From Ancylobacter sonchi (GTDB taxonomy: Bacteria > Pseudomonadota > Alphaproteobacteria > Rhizobiales > Xanthobacteraceae), in contig NZ_JAHBGF010000010.1 of NCBI RefSeq assembly GCF_018390695.1, positions 62,001-126,000 of the forward strand: a stretch of DNA of 64,000 nt. Reading direction: 5' to 3'. The notes under the pieces are model-generated. The model did no database searches and was not told where the DNA came from. It saw nothing but the letters and a program-made list of their open reading frames with translations. Both the position numbers and the translations under genes were made by a program. How positions within the stretch are numbered: position 1 is the first letter of the stretch; each line of letters begins with the position of its first letter. Shown here piece by piece: positions 34,210-42,467 of this stretch.

Positions 34210-35127
34210 TCAGTAGTCCCAGTAGGCCGGCACCCAGCGGAAGGCGTCGCCTTCGACAGCCACCCGGCCGACGGAGGGAAACGGCAGATGGGTGGCCACC
34301 AACTGTTCGCCGGTCGCCGCCAACTCCGTCAGCAGACGGACCCGCACGCGGGCGGCCTCCTCGGGATCGTGCTCGAAGCCGTTGTGCCAGTCGGGGTGGT
34401 CGAAGCCGACCGTGAAGACGGCATCGCCGGCGAAGGTCAGCCGGTCGTCGCCGGAGGCGAGACGGACCACGCTGTGGCCGGGGGTATGGCCGCCCGTGCG
34501 GTGGACGACGACGCCCGGCGCCACCTCATGCTGGTCGTCGAATAGCCGAAGCTGGCTGCGATACTCGTTCGCGAACCGCGTGGCGGCCGAACGGAGCGCG
34601 TCCGGGAACCCCGGCGGCATGTCGACGTGGGTGAAGTCGGGCGCCTCCCAGAACTTGACCTCGGCGGCCGCCACGTGGATCCGCAGGTCCGGACGCAGCC
34701 GGTCTTTCACTCCGTCGACGAGGAGCCCGCCGATGTGATCCATGTGCATGTGGGTCAGCACGATGTCGGTCACCGAGGCGAGATCGATGCCGGCGGAGGC
34801 CAGACGCTTCACCAGTTGGCCGGCCCGCGGCAGGTTCAGGTCCGGATCCAGCCCGAGCCCGGCATCGATGAGGATGGTCTGATCGCCGCTGTGCACCAGC
34901 ACCACGTTCAGTGACCAGTCGAACGCGTCCGGCGGCAGGAACATATCCTTCAGCCAGGCGGCGCGTGCGGCCGAATCCGCGTTGTGTCCCAGCATCTTGG
35001 TCGGGAGCGGCAGCACGCCGTCGCTGATGACCAGCACGTCGATCTCGCCGACCTGTACGGCATAGCGCGACGGTACCAATTCGTCGGGCTCCGATCGGAC
35101 GGGGGTCGATGGAATGTCGAGGCTCAT
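34210..35127 (-). CDS. MBL-fold metallo-hydrolase
   Basis: 305-residue binuclear metal hydrolase. HMHMDH (126-131) supplies metal ligands, with the further His in HTPGHS (about 211-216) and Asp in FAGDAVF, and a final His in ATHLPFPSVG. This lactonase-like subfamily includes quorum-quenching lactonases, but many members have other substrates. GCAGGAG lies before two in-frame ATGs (35133 and 35127); 35127 has better spacing. It heads the five-gene minus-strand operon, with a 24-base inverted repeat about 90-110 bases upstream. Confidence 0.86.
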   Translation of the reverse strand: MSLDIPSTPVRSEPDELVPSRYAVQVGEIDVLVISDGVLPLPTKMLGHNADSAARAAWLKDMFLPPDAFDWSLNVVLVHSGDQTILIDAGLGLDPDLNLPRAGQLVKRLASAGIDLASVTDIVLTHMHMDHIGGLLVDGVKDRLRPDLRIHVAAAEVKFWEAPDFTHVDMPPGFPDALRSAATRFANEYRSQLRLFDDQHEVAPGVVVHRTGGHTPGHSVVRLASGDDRLTFAGDAVFTVGFDHPDWHNGFEHDPEEAARVRVRLLTELAATGEQLVATHLPFPSVGRVAVEGDAFRWVPAYWDY

Positions 35128-35215
35128 GTTCATCTCCTGCTGACGGGGTCTTTCACTCAGCAGGGGTGACGCTACGGAGAGGCGCGATTTCCGTCGATCA
35201 GATCGAGGCAGAGCG

Positions 35216-35239
35216 CGACCTATGCCGTGGCATAGGTCG
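35216..35239. promoter_or_regulatory. Perfect inverted repeat upstream of the MBL operon (candidate operator)
   Basis: Arms CGACCTATGCC and GGCATAGGTCG (11 bases each) with a two-base centre. It lies in the gap between the MBL gene and the LysR gene. Length and perfection suit a dimeric repressor or activator site. Which protein binds it is unknown. Confidence 0.45.
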
Positions 35240-35339
35240 TCTTGTGCAGCCGGACGGCCGCATTACCCGGTGTGGCGCGCTCGACGATCTCGCACCTGTT
35301 GTCTTCTCGGACTTTGATGCGTGCCCGCTCATGGTCGGT

Positions 35340-36254
35340 TCATCGCCGCATTGCCTCCCAGGGCGGCCGACGAAACCGTTCGACGATGAAATCGATGAAC
35401 AATCGCGCCGGTCGTGCAAGGTGGCGGCGCCCGGCATAGACGATGCGGATATCCATCGCCTCGCTGCGACAGGTCGGCAGGCACTGGACGATCTCGCCGG
35501 AGGCAAGCTCGCGATGCACGAGGAAATCCGGCAATAGCGCCACGCCTTCGCCGCGCAGCACGGCGGCTTTCATCCCGAAGCCGTTGGCGCAGATGACGGC
35601 GCAGGGCGTGTCGACCTCCTGCCGGGAGCCGTCGGGAGCGAGGAGCGACCAGAGATTTCCCGTATCGGAGAACTGGTAGCCGACGCGCGGGAGCGACCGC
35701 AGCGTCTCGATGTTCTCGGTGTTGCCGGTCCTCGCGAGCAGGGACGGAGCCGCGCAGAGCAGCATTCCCGTGCTCGCCACCTTTCGGGATACCTGGCTCT
35801 CCGGCCCTGCTGGCGAGATGCGCAAGGCGACGTCGAAGGCCTCCTCGGTCATCTCTATCACCCGGTCGTTGTAGTGGATGTCGAGCTCGATGGCGGGATG
35901 ACGCGCGGCGAACTCCGGCAGGAGCGGAGCCAGCCAAGAGAGCCCGAAGGTCATCGGCGCGTTGATCCGCAGCCTCCCGCGCGCGGCCCGGTCGGGATCG
36001 GCGAAGTTGCCCTCGAGGTCGGCGATGTCGTCGAGAACACGCCGCGCCCGTTCATAGACGTCGCGCCCGCTATCCGTCAGGGCCAGCCGACGCGAGGTGC
36101 GCTCCAGCAGCCGGGTGCCGAGGGAGGCTTCGAGTTGCTGAACGTGTCGGCTGACATTGGCGGGTGACATGCCGAGCTCCGCCGCGGCGCGGCCGAAGCC
36201 GCCGCGCGCGACGATGGCGACGAAAACCTGATAGGCGCGCAGGCGATCCATCAT
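35340..36254 (-). CDS. LysR-family transcriptional regulator
   Basis: 304 residues: N-terminal winged helix-turn-helix (DRLRAYQVFVAIVARGGFGR then LGMSPANVSRHVQQLEASLG, residues about 3-60) and PBP2 effector domain with RLRINAPMTFGLSWLAPLLP at about 90-110. It lies between the divergent SDR (36353) and the MBL operon; two palindromes in the 36255-36352 gap suit its binding. Starts at 36254 and 36251 are adjacent ATGs; a longer frame upstream has no conserved content. Confidence 0.87.
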   Translation of the reverse strand: MMDRLRAYQVFVAIVARGGFGRAAAELGMSPANVSRHVQQLEASLGTRLLERTSRRLALTDSGRDVYERARRVLDDIADLEGNFADPDRAARGRLRINAPMTFGLSWLAPLLPEFAARHPAIELDIHYNDRVIEMTEEAFDVALRISPAGPESQVSRKVASTGMLLCAAPSLLARTGNTENIETLRSLPRVGYQFSDTGNLWSLLAPDGSRQEVDTPCAVICANGFGMKAAVLRGEGVALLPDFLVHRELASGEIVQCLPTCRSEAMDIRIVYAGRRHLARPARLFIDFIVERFRRPPWEAMRR

Positions 36255-36276
36255 TCGATTGTTGCAGATTGTGGAA

Positions 36277-36306
36277 TGTTCGAACAGTTCTGCATCAATT
36301 GATGCA
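36277..36306. promoter_or_regulatory. Palindromes in the LysR-SDR divergent promoter
   Basis: TGTTCGAACA (36277-36286) and TGCATCAATTGATGCA (36291-36306), both perfect palindromes, lie in the 98-base gap between two divergent genes. This arrangement is typical of a LysR-type regulator's recognition and activation sites. The neighbouring LysR is the likely binder (inference). Confidence 0.45.
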
Positions 36307-36352
36307 ACGATCTTTGCGGCGCACATGTCGATGACCATTCACGGAGGTCATC

Positions 36353-37102
36353 ATGACGACATTCGAAGGCCGCGTTGCCATCGTCACCGGGGGCGGGGCC
36401 GGCATCGGCCACGCCGTGGCCCGGCAGCTTGCGGACAGGGGCGCCCACGTTCTCATCACCGGACGCCGGCCGGAGGCGATTGCCGCCGCTGCCGCGGCTC
36501 ATCCGCTGATTGAAGGCTTCGTGGCGGATGCCGCCCGCCCGGAGACCATCCGAGCCACGGTCGGGGAGGCATTGCGGCGCTGGGAACGGCTCGACATCAT
36601 CGTGAACAATGCCGGCGCTGGCCAGCCGGCGGGGCTTGAGCAGGTGTCGGCGGAAAGCCTTGACGCGATCTTCCGCACCAACGTGTTCGGCCCGACCCTG
36701 CTTTCCCAGGCGGCGCTGCCAGAGTTGCGCCGGACACGTGGCGCGATCGTCAACCTGTCGAGCACGCTGGCGCGCAAGCCGGTGCTAGGTTTCTCCGCCT
36801 ACTGCGCCAGCAAGGCGGCGCTCGAGCAACTCACCCGGACCTGGGCGCTCGAACTCGCTCCGCACGGTGTTCGCGTGAACGCCGTGGCGTCGGGGCCGGT
36901 GGAGTCCGATTTCCTGCGCGAGCGCATGGGTTTTTCGGATGACGAGATCGCCGCCATCAAGGCGCAGGAGGTCGAGATGATCCCGCTGGGTCGGCGCGGC
37001 GTGCCGGACGATGTCGCCCGTTGGGTGGTGGCGCTGGCCGATCCGGTGGCCGATTGGGTTACCGGACAGATTATCGGCGTCGACGGAGGCTTCGGCCTGT
37101 AG
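36353..37102 (+). CDS. Short-chain dehydrogenase (SDR, FabG-like)
   Basis: 249-residue classical SDR. The cofactor loop TGGGAGIGHAVA is at about residues 12-23, NNAG at about 82-85, Ser in LSSTLA near 133 and YCASK (YxxxK) near 148. The substrate-binding C-terminus ends with TGQIIGVDGGFGL, as in many FabG-like enzymes. GGAGG precedes the ATG by about six bases. Its divergent LysR neighbour probably controls it. Substrate unknown. Confidence 0.88.
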   Translation: MTTFEGRVAIVTGGGAGIGHAVARQLADRGAHVLITGRRPEAIAAAAAAHPLIEGFVADAARPETIRATVGEALRRWERLDIIVNNAGAGQPAGLEQVSAESLDAIFRTNVFGPTLLSQAALPELRRTRGAIVNLSSTLARKPVLGFSAYCASKAALEQLTRTWALELAPHGVRVNAVASGPVESDFLRERMGFSDDEIAAIKAQEVEMIPLGRRGVPDDVARWVVALADPVADWVTGQIIGVDGGFGL

Positions 37103-37285
37103 GCGCTTCGTTCCGCCCGCAGCGATCGGGTCGCCGCCATCTGGGCAACCCATGGATTTCCATAGGATGTGCGCGGCACCCCGCAACCCTATCCTCCGGC
37201 CACATGGGATCACCGGTCGGAAGGAGTGCTAGTCTGCCGCCAAGGTCGCGGGCCCGGGGATGTGGCCCCATAGGAGGACGTGGCG

Positions 37286-40200
37286 ATGTCGTCCATCGCA
37301 GTTGACGCCATGAACGACGAGCCTCTGCACGACCGTGAACGGGAGCTGTCGCAACTCATCGACATGGTCCCGTGTCATGTGTGGCGCCTCACGCCCGATG
37401 GCGAGCCGACTTTCTTCAACAGGCGCATGGTTGAGTATCTGGGGTTGGAGGTTGCCGGCGGCTCGCCGGGCGGGTTGGAAGCCTTGATCGGCTCGGTCCA
37501 CCCTGACGACGCGCAGGGGTTCCGCGACACGCTCGGCCGTAGTCTGGCGACCGGGGAGCCGTTCGCGCTGCGCTACCGGCTGCGCCGCGGGGACGGCGCG
37601 TATCGCTGGATGTCGAGCCGAGCCGAGCCGCTGCGCAACCAGGCGGGCGGAATCGTGCAATGGTACGGCGTGTGCCACGACATCGACGATCAGGCCCGGG
37701 CGGAGGAGGCGCTCCGGTCGCGCGAGCAGGAACTCAAGCGGCTGGTCGACGCCGTGCCCGCCATGATCTGGTGCGTCATGCCGGACGGCGAGCCCTCCTA
37801 TATCAACAAGCGGCTGGCGGACGCCGTCGGCGTCGAGTTGGGCGACCTTATCGAGGCTGACGGTTCGCGCTCGCTCGCCGATATCCATCCCGAGGATATG
37901 CCGGCGGTCGGCAAGGCGCTCGGCCACGCCTTCGAGACCGGCGAGCCGTTCTGCATGACCTACCGGCAGCGGCGCGCCGGTGGCGGGTTCCGTTGGACCG
38001 AGGGGCGCGCCGAACCCCTGCGCAGCGAAACCGGGGCGATCATCCGATGGTACGGTGTGTGCGTCGATGTCCATGATCGCGTCGTCGCGCAGGAGGCGTT
38101 GCAGGAGCGTGAGGGAAGGCTCCGCCAACTCGTCGACGCCGACATCATCGGGATCGTCATCTGGGACCTCGACGGAACGCTCATCGACGCCAACGACGCG
38201 TTTCTCCGCATGGTCCAGTATGACAGGGCCGACGTCGAAGCCGGCATCCGATGGTTCGACATGACGCCGCCGGAATGGCAGGCGGTGCATGCCGAGGAGG
38301 AGGCCGAGGAGCTGGCCACCACGGGCAAGATGCAGCCCCGTGAGAAGGAATACTTCCGGAAGGATGGCAGCCGGATCCCGGTGCTGATCGGCGCGGCCTG
38401 CTTCGACGGGCAGTCCCGGCAAGGCGTTGCCTACATTCTCGACCTGACCGAACGCAAGCGCGCGGAGGCGGCGGTACGCGAGCGGGAACGGGAGTTCTCG
38501 CAACTCGTGAACATCGTGCCTGGCTATCTCTGGCGGATCAACGCGGACAGGTTGCCGGTATTCTTCAACAAGCGGTTCGTCGACTACCTGGGCTTTGATG
38601 TCTCGGACCTGGATCAGCCGGACAAAAGCAGGTTCGCGGCGATAACGGATGCCATTATCCATCTGGACGATCGCGCCGATGTTTACGCCGCGTTCGAGCG
38701 TCACTTTGCGACGGGCGAGCATCTTTTCATGAGGTGGCGCATGCGCCGGGCCGACGGCGTGTATCGCTGGATGCAGGCCAGCGCCGAAGCGACGAGGGAT
38801 GAGAATGGTCGCATCGCTCAGTTATATGGGCTTTGCCACGACATCGACGATCAGGTCGTGGCCGAAGCGGCGCTCCGGCATAGCAAGCAGCAACTGGAGC
38901 AGATGATCGACGCGGTGCCGGTCAACATCTTGAGCTTCGATCGCGCGCGCAAATTGACCTACGCCAGCCGGCGATACCTCGACACCGTCGGGGCACCGGG
39001 CGCCATTGACGACTTCGAGGATCTCGCTCGGGACGTCGCGCACCCGGAAGACTTTCCCATCATGCTTCGCCGAGCGTCGCATGGGTTCACGACTGGGGAA
39101 CCGTTCGTCAATCGCTTCCGCCGGCGTTGCAGCGACGGCGTCTATCGCTGGATCGAGGCGCGGGCACAGGCGCTCCGCGATGCGACTGGCGAGATCATCC
39201 AATGGTACATCGCCTCGATCGACATCGAGGAGGAGATGCAGGCGCAGGCCGCGTTGCGCGAAAGGGAGCGGTTCCTCTGGCAGCTCGTGGAAACCTTGCC
39301 GGCCATGATCGACTGCGCGGCGCCGGACGGCGAGCCGGTGTACCGCAGCCAGCAGCTCCGCGAGTTCCTCGGATACCAGCTGGAAGAGCTGAGCGAGGCG
39401 GACGGGTCGCGTCTGGCGCAGACGCTGGACGCGGGCGTCCATCCCGACGACCTCGCCGCCGTGAAGAAGGACTATGCCCACTCCCTGCTGACCGGCGATC
39501 CCTATGCGCGCCGCCACCGCCTGCGGCGCCATGACGGCGAATATCGCTGGATCGAGACGCGCGCGGCTCCGATGCGAGGCGCCGACGGCACCATCGTCCA
39601 GTGGAACGTGATCTGCCTCGATATCGATGCCGAGGTCCGGGCGCAGGAGGACCTGCGATTGGCGCAGGAGCGCCTCGCACGTGCGAGCCAGGCGGCGAGC
39701 CTCGCCGAGCTGTCCGCGTCGATCGCCCATGAGGTGAACCAGCCCCTGGCTGCGGTGGTCTGGAACTCCCAGGCCTGCCAGCGCTGGCTGACCGCCGATC
39801 CGCCGAATCTGGAGCGGGCGCAGATGACGGTTCAACGGATCATTCGCGACGCCAACGCCGCGGCGGATTTCGTCAGCCGGATCCGGGCCCTGTTCAAGCA
39901 GGCGGTCGTCCCGCGGCATCGCGCGTCGATCGGGGACGTCATCGCCGATGTCGGGCGGTTGCTCGCCGACCGGACGTCGCAAACGCGGGTCGGCGTCGCG
40001 GCGGATGTCGACGCCGAGCTGCCGGAGATCCCGTTCGACGTCGTCCAGGTCCAGCAGGTGCTCGTCAACCTCATGCGCAACGCGATCGAGGCGATGGACG
40101 GCCACACGCCGGAGCCGCGCCTCGGCGTACGCGCCATTCGCGACGGCGAGGTCGTGCGGGTCGAGGTGAGCGACAACGGGCCCGGCGTCCTGCATCCGGA

Positions 40201-40372
40201 GAAAGTCTTCGACGCCTTCTTCACCACCAAGCAGACCGGCATGGGAATGGGGCTGGCGATCTGCCGGTCGATCATCGAGTCCCATGGCGGGCGGCTGTGG
40301 GTGGAACAGAACGACGCCGGAGGCGCGACATTCGCCTTCACCCTGCCGATCCAGGTGTTCGAGCCCTCATGA
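37286..40372 (+). CDS. Hybrid-free sensor histidine kinase with six PAS domains
   Basis: 1028 residues, soluble: no signal peptide and no membrane helix. Six PAS/PAC units follow one another over residues about 15-785. Most carry the PAS_3-type pair (HPDD... and RLRRxDGxYRWxxxRAxP); the third, at about 275-395, is a different PAS type. The transmitter then has a HisKA-like H-box ASIAHEVNQPLAAVV (H815), N-box near N932 (LMRNAIEAM), G1 DNGPG and G2 GMGMGL. Overlap ATGA with the following response regulator shows translational coupling. AGGAGG precedes ATG 37286; GTG 37280 is too close. Related to FixL/TodS-type cytoplasmic sensors. The signal is unknown. Confidence 0.88.
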   Translation: MSSIAVDAMNDEPLHDRERELSQLIDMVPCHVWRLTPDGEPTFFNRRMVEYLGLEVAGGSPGGLEALIGSVHPDDAQGFRDTLGRSLATGEPFALRYRLRRGDGAYRWMSSRAEPLRNQAGGIVQWYGVCHDIDDQARAEEALRSREQELKRLVDAVPAMIWCVMPDGEPSYINKRLADAVGVELGDLIEADGSRSLADIHPEDMPAVGKALGHAFETGEPFCMTYRQRRAGGGFRWTEGRAEPLRSETGAIIRWYGVCVDVHDRVVAQEALQEREGRLRQLVDADIIGIVIWDLDGTLIDANDAFLRMVQYDRADVEAGIRWFDMTPPEWQAVHAEEEAEELATTGKMQPREKEYFRKDGSRIPVLIGAACFDGQSRQGVAYILDLTERKRAEAAVREREREFSQLVNIVPGYLWRINADRLPVFFNKRFVDYLGFDVSDLDQPDKSRFAAITDAIIHLDDRADVYAAFERHFATGEHLFMRWRMRRADGVYRWMQASAEATRDENGRIAQLYGLCHDIDDQVVAEAALRHSKQQLEQMIDAVPVNILSFDRARKLTYASRRYLDTVGAPGAIDDFEDLARDVAHPEDFPIMLRRASHGFTTGEPFVNRFRRRCSDGVYRWIEARAQALRDATGEIIQWYIASIDIEEEMQAQAALRERERFLWQLVETLPAMIDCAAPDGEPVYRSQQLREFLGYQLEELSEADGSRLAQTLDAGVHPDDLAAVKKDYAHSLLTGDPYARRHRLRRHDGEYRWIETRAAPMRGADGTIVQWNVICLDIDAEVRAQEDLRLAQERLARASQAASLAELSASIAHEVNQPLAAVVWNSQACQRWLTADPPNLERAQMTVQRIIRDANAAADFVSRIRALFKQAVVPRHRASIGDVIADVGRLLADRTSQTRVGVAADVDAELPEIPFDVVQVQQVLVNLMRNAIEAMDGHTPEPRLGVRAIRDGEVVRVEVSDNGPGVLHPEKVFDAFFTTKQTGMGMGLAICRSIIESHGGRLWVEQNDAGGATFAFTLPIQVFEPS

Positions 40373-41013
40373 CGCCGGAGATGCCCATCGTGCTGATCGT
40401 GGACGACGACCCCAGCGTGCGCGAAGCCCTGAGCGAATTGCTGGAATCGCACGGCGTTCGCGTGGCCGCCTACGCGTCGGCCGGCGACTATGCCCGGGCA
40501 GGCCGGCCCGACGCGCCGGCCTGCCTGCTCCTCGACATCGAACTGCCCGACATCAACGGGCTCGACCTGCAGACGCAGCTGGCCGGCACGAACCATCCGC
40601 CGATCGTGTTCATCACCGGCCATGGCGACATTCCCTCGTCGGTGCGGGCGATCAAGCACGGCGCGGTGGACTTTCTCACCAAGCCGTTCAGCGAGGAGGC
40701 GCTCATGGCGGCCCTCGACGCCGCATTCGTCCAGGACAGGCGCCTGCGCGCCGAGCGTGCCGAGCTCGAACGCCTCGAGGCGCGCTACGCGACGTTGACG
40801 CCGCGCGAGCGCGAGGTGCTGCCGCTCATCGTCAGCGGCCTGTTGAACAAGCAGGCCGCTGCCGCGCTGGAGCTCAGCGAGGTCACGTTCCAGCTGCACC
40901 GGCGCAACGTGCTGCGAAAGATGGGCGCCGCCTCGCTCCCCGACCTCGTGAGGATCGCCGAGCGGCTGAGCATCCCGGTCACCCATTCGCGTCGCGGAGA
41001 GAGGGAAGCGTGA
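40369..41013 (+). CDS. Response regulator, FixJ/NarL type (receiver + LuxR helix-turn-helix)
   Basis: 214 residues: receiver domain (about 5-120) with D56 phospho-acceptor (LLLDIELP), Thr in FITGHGD, Lys in FLTKPF, and an output helix-turn-helix (about 140-205: LTPREREVLPLIVSGLLNKQ, then AALELSEVTFQLHRRNVLRKM). It overlaps the kinase by four bases and is its first partner. This is the FixJ/TtrR-type layout, so it is predicted to activate transcription upon phosphorylation. Confidence 0.88.
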   Translation: MTPEMPIVLIVDDDPSVREALSELLESHGVRVAAYASAGDYARAGRPDAPACLLLDIELPDINGLDLQTQLAGTNHPPIVFITGHGDIPSSVRAIKHGAVDFLTKPFSEEALMAALDAAFVQDRRLRAERAELERLEARYATLTPREREVLPLIVSGLLNKQAAAALELSEVTFQLHRRNVLRKMGAASLPDLVRIAERLSIPVTHSRRGEREA

Positions 41014-41375
41014 GTAGTTCCAAGCGTATCATCGCGATCGTCGACGACGACATCCGGCTGCTGGAGTCGCTGGAGAACCTGCTGGAATCCGCCGGCTATG
41101 CGGTTCGGACCTTCTCCTCGCCAATGGCCCTTCTCGCGGCGGGCCTGTCTGATCTCGATTGCCTGATCACGGATATCGGCATGCCCGGGATGGACGGCTT
41201 CCAGCTTCGCGAAAAGATCGGGCAAACGCGTCCGAACCTGCCCATCTTCCTGGTAACCGGCCGCCACGAGATCGCCGATCGGCCGGGCAAGGCGGCGCTG
41301 GCGACCGCTCTGTTCCGCAAGCCGATCGATGGCCAGTTGTTGCTGGCCGCCGTGGAAAATGCCTTCACCGATTGA
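41010..41375 (+). CDS. Single-domain response regulator
   Basis: 121 residues, receiver only. D55 (CLITDIGMP) is the phospho-acceptor, with Thr in LVTGRHE and Lys in LFRKPID. Start GTG 41010 overlaps the end of the previous regulator gene (stop TGA 41011-41013). With no output domain it may serve as phosphate sink or as a shuttle in a phosphorelay with the kinase and the two FixJ-like regulators. Confidence 0.83.
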   Translation: MSSSKRIIAIVDDDIRLLESLENLLESAGYAVRTFSSPMALLAAGLSDLDCLITDIGMPGMDGFQLREKIGQTRPNLPIFLVTGRHEIADRPGKAALATALFRKPIDGQLLLAAVENAFTD

Positions 41376-41392
41376 AGCTGGGAGAGGTAACC

Positions 41393-42070
41393 ATGTTGCA
41401 GCCATTGCCACGCCAGGCCCATTCGTCGCCGGGTCCCACCGTAGTGGAGCCGCCCGCCGTCGTGGTGGTGGATGACGACGCCTCGGTCCGCGAAGGCTTG
41501 AGCGAGCTGATCGCATCGATAGGGCTGAACCCGATCTGCTTTGCCTCTACGCAGGAGCTTCTGGCGTCGTGGGACCCGGACGGACCCGGTTGCCTCATCC
41601 TCGACGTGCGCATGCCCGGCGCCAGCGGCCTCGACCTCCAGCGCCGCCTAGCGGCGAGTGGCAACACCAAGCCGATCATCTTCCTGACCGGGCATGGCGA
41701 TATCCCGATGACGGTGCAGGCCATGAAGGCCGGTGCGGTCGACTTCCTGACCAAGCCGGTCCGCGACCAGGTGCTGCTGGACGCCATCACCGTCGCGCTG
41801 GAGCGTGACCGGGTGCAACGGGCGACGGCGGAGGTCGCGAAGCGCAACGCCGAGCTCCTCGAATTGCTGACGCCGCGAGAGAAAGCCGTCCTTGTCGAGG
41901 TGGTGCGCGGGCGCCTCAACAAGCAGATCGCCCACGACTTCAGCATCAGCGTGGTCACGGTGAAGCTGCACAGGAGCAACGCCATGCGCAAGATGCAGGT
42001 CGCCACCGTCGGCGAGCTGATCCGGGCATGGGGCAGCTTGCCGGCACATCTTCGCACGGCAATGAAGTGA
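41393..42070 (+). CDS. Response regulator, FixJ/NarL type (second copy)
   Basis: 225 residues: receiver with D71 (LILDVRMPG), FLTGHGD and FLTKPV motifs, then a LuxR-type helix-turn-helix (LTPREKAVLVEVVRGRLNKQ, then HDFSISVVTVKLHRSNAMRKM). It is close in sequence to the first FixJ-like regulator in this block. GGGAGAGG precedes the ATG by about five bases. It is 17 bases downstream of the single-domain regulator and completes the signalling block. Confidence 0.87.
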   Translation: MLQPLPRQAHSSPGPTVVEPPAVVVVDDDASVREGLSELIASIGLNPICFASTQELLASWDPDGPGCLILDVRMPGASGLDLQRRLAASGNTKPIIFLTGHGDIPMTVQAMKAGAVDFLTKPVRDQVLLDAITVALERDRVQRATAEVAKRNAELLELLTPREKAVLVEVVRGRLNKQIAHDFSISVVTVKLHRSNAMRKMQVATVGELIRAWGSLPAHLRTAMK

Positions 42071-42467
42071 ATTCGCGTGGCTGGATTTCACGTTGAGGCG
42101 TGTCAGTCGTTGCCGGCTGCGGACCTTGGCGGTGCTGCTCGACAGCCGACGAGACGTGATCGCGCTTCCTGTCCTGGGCCACCGGCGTTTTGCATCGTCA
42201 GGCCGTTGTCGCTGCTATCGCCGTGACGGCACGATTGATTTTTGACGTGGGAGCTGCGGGCGCCGCGGTGCACCAGGTCGCCGCGGTGGACGGGCGTCTT
42301 TCGTGCCGAATTGCCATTCGGCCTTCCATACCGGCTATGCGCCAGTCGCCGGGTACCCGGCCATGGCGTCGGCAGCGTTCCACGAGAGGGCGGCCGAGAA
42401 GATAATCGCCTTCCGGCACACGCCGCGGCACGGATAAGCCGCCGTCCCATCCGGTTCGCCCGGCGAT
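42071..42467. other. Intergenic gap, nothing recognised
   Basis: About 400 bases between a response regulator and a convergent antiporter gene. It shows a direct repeat of CGCCGCGGTG (about 42270-42300) and no open frame with known content. No terminator hairpin was seen. Confidence 0.5.
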
